Source of the DNA: an uncultured Oscillibacter sp.
GTDB lineage: Bacteria > Bacillota > Clostridia > Oscillospirales > Oscillospiraceae
NCBI GenBank assembly: GCA_910586735.1
Contig: CAJUJW010000090.1
Span: 1 to 8,326, forward strand
Direction of reading: 5' to 3'
DNA length: 8,326 nucleotides
The notes under the pieces: model-generated
Databases searched by the model: none
Told to the model about the DNA's origin: nothing
The model's input: the letters and a program-made list of their open reading frames with translations, nothing else
Position numbers and translations under genes: made by a program
Part shown: in pieces, positions 1 to 4,898 of the stretch
Position numbering within the stretch: the stretch's first letter is position 1
How the letters are laid out: every line of letters starts with the position of its first letter

Positions 1-1
1 C

Positions 2-460
2 ATCGTGGCGGACATCGGGGGCTGGACGGTAGACCTGATGCGGCTGGACAACCGCGTCCCCAACGCCGCCACCTGCCGGAGCCTGGAGCTGGGCATGATC
101 CGCTGCTTGGATGAGATCGCGGAGCAGGTGCGCCGCGCCCTGGGCCTGTCCATGACGGCGGCGCAGATCGAAAGCGTCCTCCGGGGCGAGGCAGGCAGCA
201 TGGGCGAACAGGCCAGGGAGATCATCCATCGAGAAGCTGGGGCCTATGTCCGCCGCCTGCTGTCCGCCATCACGGAGAGCGGGCTGGACGCCCGCGCCAT
301 GCCCGCCGTCTTCCTGGGCGGCGGGGCCGCGCTGCTGAAACGCCACGTTGGGGCCACAGACGGCCTGTGCCGCCCGCTTATCCTGGATGACGTATGTCTG
401 AACGCCAAGGGCTACGAGCGCCTTGTGGGCCAGTTGTCGCGGGCCGTTGGCAATGGGTGA
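2..460 (+). CDS. parM: ParM/StbA-like plasmid segregation actin, 5'-truncated by the window edge
   Basis: This is the C-terminal part (152 residues visible) of an actin-fold ATPase. The frame is open to the first base, so the N-terminus lies outside the window. The visible start has the actin phosphate-2 motif (DIGGWTVD) and, near residue 105, the adenosine-binding glycine motif (FLGGGAALLKR). Between them is a helical stretch typical of subdomain IIB. ParM proteins polymerise with ATP in the cytoplasm and push plasmid copies apart, working with a centromere-bound adaptor (ParR) encoded just downstream. Here the stop codon overlaps the start of a small ParR-like gene, which supports that role. 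The ParM family is also common on Firmicutes conjugative elements. MreB or a chaperone ATPase is less likely because of the gene pairing and the short C-terminus. The family call is firm, but the exact subtype cannot be judged from a fragment. Confidence 0.85.
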   Translation: MVADIGGWTVDLMRLDNRVPNAATCRSLELGMIRCLDEIAEQVRRALGLSMTAAQIESVLRGEAGSMGEQAREIIHREAGAYVRRLLSAITESGLDARAMPAVFLGGGAALLKRHVGATDGLCRPLILDDVCLNAKGYERLVGQLSRAVGNG

Positions 461-755
461 GAAGCGGCGGGTGAACCTCTCGCTGAACCTCTCCACGCCC
501 CACCACCGGGAGGCGTGGGGCATCATCCGCGCTATCCCCGCTGGCCAGCGGACAGACGCTTTGTGCCGGATGATCTGCAAGGGACATAGGCGGGACAGGC
601 TGCTGGAGGAGATCCGAGCGGTCGTCCGGGAGGAACTGCGGGACGTGGAATTTATCTCAGCACAAGAAAAAACCGAGCAGCCGCAGGCCGGGGACGTGGA
701 TGAAAGCGTCCTCGGCTTTCTGCTTGCGCTGCAGAATGATGGAGGTGACGAATGA
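453..755 (+). CDS. Small ParR-like partition adaptor / DNA-binding protein
   Basis: A 100-residue protein whose ATG (453) overlaps the TGA of the ParM-like gene (458-460), so the two are probably translationally coupled. A further-upstream TTG at 423 is possible but lies deep inside the partner gene. The N-terminus has a short beta-type stretch (RRVNLSLNLS) followed by helices with GQRTDALCRMI, the layout of a ribbon-helix-helix DNA-binding domain. The middle is charged and helical (LLEEIRAVVREEL). The C-terminus is acidic and ends in a short hydrophobic segment (SVLGFLLAL), which could be the part that contacts the ParM filament. In ParMRC systems ParR binds centromere repeats, but no repeat array (parC) is visible in this window. 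It may lie upstream. The ParR assignment rests on size, position and fold pattern rather than clear sequence identity. Confidence 0.6.
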   Translation: MGEKRRVNLSLNLSTPHHREAWGIIRAIPAGQRTDALCRMICKGHRRDRLLEEIRAVVREELRDVEFISAQEKTEQPQAGDVDESVLGFLLALQNDGGDE

Positions 756-1911
756 TCTGATCCGCTATTTTGATATGTTCGCGGGGATCGGCGGCTTCCG
801 GGCCGGACTGACCCGCGCGGGCGGTTTCCAGTGTGTCGGCCACTGCGAGATCGACAAGTACGCCGACGCCAGCTACCGTGCCATCCACGATATTGGGAAG
901 GAGGAAGTATACTATCCAGACGCAACCAAAATCGACCCCGGCGGAATGCCGGATTTCGACCTGCTTTGCGCCGGTTTTCCGTGTCAATCGTGGTCAGCAT
1001 CAGGGCATAAATTGGGCTTCGCTGACCCCAGAGGCGCTCTCTTCTTTGAGATTGCCCGACTGGCTGAAGCAAGGAAGCCTGCGTATTTGCTGCTTGAAAA
1101 TGTTCCCCGAATTTTACTCCACGACCAGGGACGGGCGTTTGCGACAATCCTCTCCACGCTTCATGAGCTGGGGTATGGTCTCGAATGGAATGTGTGTGAC
1201 AGCGCAGACCACCAAGTACCTCAATCACGGAGAAGGGTCTATATTGTCGGATATCTTGATCCCCGATGCGCCGGAAAAATATTTCCTATCGCCGGAGCAA
1301 ACGGAAAGGCTCTTGTTCAAGTCCTCGGCGGGCCCCAGGGCTCCCGAGTCTACGACGTCAAAGGAGTAGCCTGCACCCAGACCGCGGGAGCTGGCGGAAT
1401 GGGTGGGAAGACAGGGTTGTACCTGATTCCGCCCGGCGCCGCCTTTGTAGACCTGTCTGTGGGAGAACCCAGGCGGACGGATACCGCCCGGTGCCTCACC
1501 GCCCGGTATGGACAAACCACCCTCTCCAACCACCGGGCGGAACGGTCCGGGGTGCTGCTCATTAAAGAGGGGACCAAGCAGGGCTATCAGGCGGCCGCTC
1601 CCGGCGACAGCGTGGACCTGGGCTACCCCGGCAGCAAAACCAGAGGCGGCAGAGTCAGCAAGCTGGCTCATGACGCCGCTGGCGTCCAGGGCATCGTAGA
1701 ACGGGGCGGGCGCATCCGCCGCCTCATGCCCAGGGAGTGTCTCCGCCTCCAGGGCTTCGCGGAGGACCAGATCGACCGCCTCCTTGCCATCACTTCGGAC
1801 TCTCAGGCTTACCGGCAGGCAGGGAACAGCGTTACGGTCAACGTAATCGAGGCTATAGGCCGGCGTATTCGTGCTGTAGATGACGAACTGCGGAGGGAGA
1901 AAACGGTATGA
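736..1911 (+). CDS. DNA (cytosine-5-)-methyltransferase
   Basis: About 391 residues, full length for an m5C methyltransferase. It transfers a methyl group from S-adenosylmethionine to carbon 5 of cytosine in a specific DNA site. Numbering from ATG 736, the ordered family motifs are all present: motif I FAGIGG (15-20, SAM binding), motif IV PCQ with catalytic Cys83, motif VI ENV (121-123), motif VIII QSRRR (163-167), motif IX near RRLMPRECLRLQGF, and motif X (QAGNSVTVNVIEAIG). The target-recognition region lies between VIII and IX and contains a repeated theme (TQTAG...GLYLI, LTARYG...GVLLI). No restriction enzyme is adjacent, so this is an orphan methyltransferase, probably protecting the element from host restriction. 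An in-frame ATG at 700 would add 12 residues inside the previous gene. Residues around 125-134 and 152-160 differ from what I recall as usual for close relatives (ENVPGLLSHDKGRT), exactly where a second frame looks coding. Target specificity is unknown. Confidence 0.95.
   Translation: MMEVTNDLIRYFDMFAGIGGFRAGLTRAGGFQCVGHCEIDKYADASYRAIHDIGKEEVYYPDATKIDPGGMPDFDLLCAGFPCQSWSASGHKLGFADPRGALFFEIARLAEARKPAYLLLENVPRILLHDQGRAFATILSTLHELGYGLEWNVCDSADHQVPQSRRRVYIVGYLDPRCAGKIFPIAGANGKALVQVLGGPQGSRVYDVKGVACTQTAGAGGMGGKTGLYLIPPGAAFVDLSVGEPRRTDTARCLTARYGQTTLSNHRAERSGVLLIKEGTKQGYQAAAPGDSVDLGYPGSKTRGGRVSKLAHDAAGVQGIVERGGRIRRLMPRECLRLQGFAEDQIDRLLAITSDSQAYRQAGNSVTVNVIEAIGRRIRAVDDELRREKTV
741..759 (+). promoter_or_regulatory. 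Ribosome-binding site with ambiguous methyltransferase start
   Basis: GGAGGTG (741-747) is the best Shine-Dalgarno sequence here. The ATG at ideal distance (752) overlaps the previous stop as ATGA, but reads ATG ATC TGA and closes after two codons. In the methyltransferase frame the ATG codons (736, 739) precede or overlap this site, GTG 745 lies within it, and CTG 757 lies after it. The true start therefore cannot be settled by inspection. Confidence 0.45.
833..1369 (+). CDS. Possible overprinted protein in an alternate frame of the methyltransferase gene
   Basis: A 178-codon open frame (GTG 833) lies wholly inside the methyltransferase gene, same strand, shifted by one base. Its first 80 residues look like ordinary frame noise. 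From residue 85 on it looks like a protein: CCLKMFPEF (87-95), SSPRFMSWGMVSNGMCVTAQ (106-125), SILSDIL (136-142), and PEKYFLSPEQTERLL (147-161), followed by a stop 17 residues later. From memory, this order of motifs (SLK, then SGM..NG..LT, SLSDIL, KYYLS...IL) is that of a small uncharacterised protein family common in phages. The methyltransferase frame is undoubtedly real, so this would be dual coding. Against it: no good ribosome-binding site precedes GTG 833 or ATG 1100. A weak AAGGAAG (1071-1077) sits seven bases before an ATT codon at 1085. It could also be expressed by frameshift, or be a non-expressed relic. Confidence 0.35.
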   Translation: MSATARSTSTPTPATVPSTILGRRKYTIQTQPKSTPAECRISTCFAPVFRVNRGQHQGINWASLTPEALSSLRLPDWLKQGSLRICCLKMFPEFYSTTRDGRLRQSSPRFMSWGMVSNGMCVTAQTTKYLNHGEGSILSDILIPDAPEKYFLSPEQTERLLFKSSAGPRAPESTTSKE

Positions 1912-2897
1912 TCGGGATGAAGGAACAGTGTTACGGCGCGGAGATCGAGATGACGGGAATCACCCGAGAGGAGGCCGCCCAGGCTCTGGCGGATTACTTT
2001 GGCACAACGCCCGAATATTTGGAGGGCACCTATGACGCTTGGATCGTAACGGATAAAATGGGAAAGAAATGGGAGCTCATGAGCGATTCCAGCATCCACC
2101 CGGAGTGTCCCTCTGCGGACGGATATTTGTGGCTCGATAAGAGCTCCCCGGAGGGCTATCCATATAAGGTGGAGATGGTCACCCCCAAGCTGACCTATGA
2201 CGAACTGCCGCATCTTCAAGAGTGTATGCGGCGGGTAACAGCCATCGGCGCGAAGGTGAACGACTCCTGCGGGCTTCACGTCCATGTAGACGCCTCCAAC
2301 CACAACCGCCAGAGCCTCAAAAACCTGATCAGCATCATGTATTCCAAGGAGGACCTCCTCTTCAAAGCCTTGCAGGTGAATGAGGCAAGAGCCATAGAGT
2401 GGTGTCAAAAGGTGCGGGAACCCATGCTGAAACAGGCTCGGACCTTATCTGCGGAGGAAACGTCAGACTTGACCCAGCTGGAGGATATCTGGTACGAGGG
2501 CTTTGAAAATGACGGCAGGACCCGTCATGACCACTATAACAAATCCCGGTACTATGCCCTGAATCTTCACTCTGTCTTTTACCGAGGCACCGTCGAATGG
2601 CGGTGCTTTAATTCTACCCTGGACCCCGCCAAGGCGGCGGCCTATGTGCATCTGTGCCTCGCCATGTCCGCCCAGGCCATCGTCCAGCGGAGCGCCGTCA
2701 TGCAGAAAACCCGCAGTGACAACGAGCTGTTCACCTTCCGGGTCTGGCTGGTCCGCCTGGGCCTCAACGGCGACGAGTTCAAGGAGACTCGAGATATCCT
2801 TCTCGCTAACCTTGACGGCGACCGGGCGTGGCGCCACGACAAGGACAGCTACGAGGTCAACAGAAGGAAAAAACGACACCATGAAAATGAGAGGTGA
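1908..2897 (+). CDS. Putative amidoligase (Amidoligase_2 / glutamate-cysteine ligase-like fold)
   Basis: A 329-residue protein of the putative amidoligase family, ATP-dependent enzymes related to gamma-glutamylcysteine and glutamine synthetases that join a carboxylate to an amine. Visible signatures are GAEIEM (10-15) with metal-binding glutamates, SDSSI (59-63), VEMVTPKLTYDEL (88-100), the family hallmark CGLHVHVD (121-128), SRYYALNL (213-220) and TVEWRCFNST (228-237), with conserved Glu230 and Arg232. A basic tail (RRKKRHH) ends the protein. The start overlaps the methyltransferase stop as ATGA and has GGAGGGAG eight bases upstream (1892-1899); an ATG three codons later is a fallback. The next genes are a small unknown protein and a gamma-glutamylcyclotransferase-like enzyme. 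Comparative genomics by Iyer, Aravind and colleagues predicted that amidoligases paired with such cyclotransferases make and remove peptide or gamma-glutamyl modifications. The substrate here is unknown. Confidence 0.85.
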   Translation: MIGMKEQCYGAEIEMTGITREEAAQALADYFGTTPEYLEGTYDAWIVTDKMGKKWELMSDSSIHPECPSADGYLWLDKSSPEGYPYKVEMVTPKLTYDELPHLQECMRRVTAIGAKVNDSCGLHVHVDASNHNRQSLKNLISIMYSKEDLLFKALQVNEARAIEWCQKVREPMLKQARTLSAEETSDLTQLEDIWYEGFENDGRTRHDHYNKSRYYALNLHSVFYRGTVEWRCFNSTLDPAKAAAYVHLCLAMSAQAIVQRSAVMQKTRSDNELFTFRVWLVRLGLNGDEFKETRDILLANLDGDRAWRHDKDSYEVNRRKKRHHENER

Positions 2898-2903
2898 TTT
2901 TAA

Positions 2904-3155
2904 ATGAAAATCAGCATTGACGCCAGAACCTATGAGGGAACCGGGACGGAGATTTTGGAACAGCTCCGCCTGACCGCCTTCGACCCCACCGAGTTCCCCG
3001 ACGCCGAGAGCTACCTCTGGCAGCTCCGAAGCAATTTCATCCGGGCCACCGATCTGGACTGTCCCCTGCCGAACGGCAGTCTGGAGCGGCAGGCCTGCGC
3101 CATGTTCGCCCTGCTGGCCAAGGCCGGGGCCCTGGAGGTGCTGGAGGATGGCTGA
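2904..3155 (+). CDS. Conserved-looking 83-residue protein between amidoligase and cyclotransferase genes
   Basis: I do not recognise a named family. The protein is short, acidic and without a signal peptide, membrane segment or cysteine pair motif. It opens with a beta-like stretch (MKISIDARTYEGTGTEILEQL). A helix region around residues 26-52 follows (FDPTEFPDAESYLWQLRSNF), then a second helix (RQACAMFALLAKAGALEVL), and it ends in EDG. A clear GAGGTGA site (2891-2897) six bases before the ATG, overlapping the end of the amidoligase gene, shows it is translated. Its end overlaps the next gene by eight bases. Being sandwiched between an amide-forming and a predicted amide-releasing enzyme suggests a role in the same pathway: a regulatory partner, a carrier, or the modified substrate itself. 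That is inference from position only. Confidence 0.75.
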   Translation: MKISIDARTYEGTGTEILEQLRLTAFDPTEFPDAESYLWQLRSNFIRATDLDCPLPNGSLERQACAMFALLAKAGALEVLEDG

Positions 3156-3666
3156 CGGACTGTACTTCGCCTACGGCAGCAACATCAACCTGGAGCAGAT
3201 GGCCTGCCGCTGCCCGGACGCCTGTGTCGTTGGGCCGGTATTTCTGGAGGACTATGAACTGCTGTTTCGCCGGGGCGGCTTCGCTACCATTGCTCCCAAA
3301 GCGGGCGGCAGGGTCCACGGCCTGCTGTGGAGCCTCACGCGGTCGTGTGAGCGTTCTCTGGACAGTTACGAGGGCTATCCCCGCTTTTACGTCAAGCGGA
3401 TGGTGTCCGTTCGAGACAACGAGGGCCGCTCCCTGTCCGCCATGGCCTATATCATGGACGAGCGGTTCCGGGAGCCGATGATGCCCTCCGAGTCCTACTA
3501 CGCCGTCATCCTGGAGGGCTACCGTCAGAACGGCCTGCCGGTGATCTTTCTAAAAGAAGCATGGGAGCATACCGCGGAGGAAATCCACGCGGAGACAGAG
3601 CGGATCAACAACGCTTTTATCAAACGCGGCAGACCGCTGAAAGGAGGAAATTCTCATGAGCGGTAA
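3148..3666 (+). CDS. Gamma-glutamylcyclotransferase (AIG2/GGCT-like) family protein
   Basis: A 172-residue protein of the AIG2/GGCT fold. These enzymes cut gamma-glutamyl-amine or gamma-glutamyl-amino acid bonds by cyclising the glutamate to 5-oxoproline. The substrate-binding YGSN motif lies at residues 9-12 (YFAYGSNINLEQM). VHGLLWSLT follows at 56-64, and the catalytic glutamate is expected to be Glu75 in LDSYEGYPRFYVK (71-83). Length and motif spacing match the family. The ATG at 3148 overlaps the previous gene by eight bases, with GGAGG at 3134-3138 at a suitable distance. It lies in the same operon as the amidoligase, so it probably removes or recycles the bond that enzyme makes, or detoxifies its product. 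A few AIG2-like proteins act on other gamma-glutamyl amines such as gamma-glutamylamine crosslinks. The tail NSHER overlaps the next start codon. Confidence 0.88.
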   Translation: MADGLYFAYGSNINLEQMACRCPDACVVGPVFLEDYELLFRRGGFATIAPKAGGRVHGLLWSLTRSCERSLDSYEGYPRFYVKRMVSVRDNEGRSLSAMAYIMDERFREPMMPSESYYAVILEGYRQNGLPVIFLKEAWEHTAEEIHAETERINNAFIKRGRPLKGGNSHER

Positions 3667-4045
3667 AAAGATTTCGCTATCCGGCGAGGTCCATATCTCC
3701 ACCGGCAGCGTGTACACCACCGTGGACGCTCTGCACGCACTGAAATGCGTTGGCTTAACCTATGGCCTGTACGACCACGCCGAGGATATTCGCGGCGCCC
3801 GCGTCATGCTGGAGGAGGGAGATAAGCCCGCCCTGGTTGTTCAGTCGGATATCAGCCATCATGGGTCCCCGCTGTGGGAAACAATTCGCGTCATTACAGA
3901 TGACCCGGAGCAGATTCACCGTTATTTGGCTTTTCGGGAAGTTGTGAAAATGATTCGGCAAATGGAGATTGGGCGGGAGCACGGTCCCGCTCCGGAGAAA
4001 CCCTTGTCTCCCAAAAAGAAGGAGGCGAAGGGCCATGAGCGCTGA
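3656..4045 (+). CDS. Hypothetical protein, 129 residues, mobile-element operon member
   Basis: Function not recognised. The protein starts with MSGKKISLSGEVHISTG and has a compact alpha/beta-looking core to about residue 100: LTYGLYDHAEDIRGARVML, a hydrophobic strand PALVVQSDI (58-66), then ETIRVITDDPEQ and a helix REVVKMIRQMEI. A 17-residue lysine-rich tail (PEKP...KKK...HER) follows. No signal peptide or membrane segment is present. A strong AAGGAGGA (3641-3648) precedes the ATG, and the start overlaps the cyclotransferase stop by 11 bases. I have the impression of similar small proteins in Firmicutes conjugative elements next to DUF3846 and YodL genes, but cannot name the family. The tail contains the ribosome-binding site of the next gene and looks like a spacer rather than a functional domain. 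Confidence 0.8.
   Translation: MSGKKISLSGEVHISTGSVYTTVDALHALKCVGLTYGLYDHAEDIRGARVMLEEGDKPALVVQSDISHHGSPLWETIRVITDDPEQIHRYLAFREVVKMIRQMEIGREHGPAPEKPLSPKKKEAKGHER
3992..4045 (+). repeat. Lysine-rich gene tail / coupling junction, copy 1
   Basis: The last 17 codons plus stop of the 129-residue hypothetical protein: PEKP, three residues, KKK, two residues, K, one residue, HER, stop. The lysine and glutamate codons contain the AAGGAGG ribosome-binding site (4019-4025), and CATGAG holds the next ATG. The same layout and exactly the same 54-base length recur at 4845-4898. Confidence 0.6.
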
Positions 4046-4898
4046 AGCCTATCCGCTCCAGGGGCTTGACAAGGATGAGGAATTGCTGACCTTCTCCGGC
4101 TGCGCCGAGGAACAGGCTTGTATCGGCCACCTGCGGGGAGATTTTGGCCGGGGGACGGAGTTCTGGACCACATGGTGGGACCACCAGGAAAAGCTGAAGG
4201 ACCAGGATTTCAAGGATGAGCTGGACAGCGTGGTCAATGCTCTGCGGAAGAACGGGCCCCTCAAAAACCTCAGCGCCATGCAGAGCTTCTGCTGGAAGCA
4301 TAAGCAGGCCCAAATGAGCCCTGAATCCGGCAAAGATTATTACGGCTTCCGGGTGGATACCCCTAAGCGCCGCTACTATCTGCGCTTCCTGCCCCTGCGG
4401 GGAAATTACAATTTTTACATTTACTGCTACCAAACAGACAAGCTGGAGAGGATGGCGGAGCTGCCGCCCAGGGAAGAAAGAATGAGTAAACAAACAATTA
4501 AGGTCCTTGTGGTGGAGCCGATGAAGCCCTGCGAGGTGCGGGAGGTCCCCCATGATTACAAGTCCTTGCAGGGAATCGTCGGCGGGAAAATTGAAATGGT
4601 TTCTCCTTTTACGGAGTCTGCCGCCATTATCTGCAACGCCGAGGGCAAAAACCTGAATTTGTCTCCCAACCGTCTCCTCTGCGACTGCTATGGCGATCCG
4701 TATGACGTTCTCTGCGGGACCTTTCTAATTGTCGGAGTGGGCGGCGAAAATTTCATTTCCCTGACCGATTTCCAGCTTCATTCTTACAAGGAGATGTTTG
4801 ATCATCCCCATCTGCTTGCCATTCCGTTGGAAGCGCCTGATTCCCCCGAAAAACCCACTGAACAAAAAAAGAAAAGAGGAAAGACTCATGAGAGATAA
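4035..4898 (+). CDS. Two-domain protein: conserved unknown N-terminal domain fused to DUF3846
   Basis: A 287-residue protein. Residues about 15-138 form one conserved unit without a function I know (IGHLRGDFGRGTEFWTTWWD at 30-49, DELDSVVNALRKNGPLKN, YYGFRVDT, YYLRFLPLRGNYNFYIYCY). Similar proteins occur alone in Firmicutes conjugative elements. Residues about 150-258 are a complete DUF3846 domain (IKVLVVEPMKPCEVREV, LQGIVGGKIEMVSPF, IICNAEGKNLNLSPNR, GTFLIVGVGGENFISLTDFQ), again usually a separate gene. A KKKRGK tail ends the protein. The start ATG 4035 overlaps the previous gene by 11 bases with AAGGAGG nine bases upstream. An in-frame ATG at 4482, with its own purine-rich upstream site, begins exactly where stand-alone DUF3846 proteins begin. 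This suggests a recent gene fusion or a second internal product. Neither domain has a proven activity; both mark mobile elements. Confidence 0.85.
   Translation: MSAEAYPLQGLDKDEELLTFSGCAEEQACIGHLRGDFGRGTEFWTTWWDHQEKLKDQDFKDELDSVVNALRKNGPLKNLSAMQSFCWKHKQAQMSPESGKDYYGFRVDTPKRRYYLRFLPLRGNYNFYIYCYQTDKLERMAELPPREERMSKQTIKVLVVEPMKPCEVREVPHDYKSLQGIVGGKIEMVSPFTESAAIICNAEGKNLNLSPNRLLCDCYGDPYDVLCGTFLIVGVGGENFISLTDFQLHSYKEMFDHPHLLAIPLEAPDSPEKPTEQKKKRGKTHER
4472..4484 (+). promoter_or_regulatory. Possible internal ribosome-binding site and start for a stand-alone DUF3846 product
   Basis: GGAAGAAAG (4472-4480) precedes ATG 4482 by one base, closer than ideal. In the neighbouring frame the same bases read AAT GAG TAA, an ordinary gene end of the NE-stop type overlapping the start, as at the other junctions of this operon. 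Confidence 0.35.
4845..4898 (+). repeat. Lysine-rich gene tail / coupling junction, copy 2
   Basis: The last 17 codons plus stop of the DUF3846 protein, with PEKP, KKK, K and HER at the same positions as in copy 1 (3992-4045). The two share 11 of 17 residues but only about 32 of 54 bases by my count. The ribosome-binding site GAGGAAAG (4876-4883) and the ATG of the SAM synthetase gene lie in it. Confidence 0.6.

Noticed and set aside
700..735. Upstream ATG at 700 as the methyltransferase start
   Set aside because: It lies inside the ParR-like gene with only a weak upstream site; the extra 12 residues do not resemble methyltransferase N-termini.
1225..1671. Antisense open frame under the methyltransferase recognition region
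   Set aside because: It lacks the motif-like content of the plus-strand alternate frame and has typical shadow composition.
1809..2408. 199-codon antisense open frame across the methyltransferase-amidoligase junction
   Set aside because: It covers conserved coding sequence on the plus strand and shows no family motif or convincing start.
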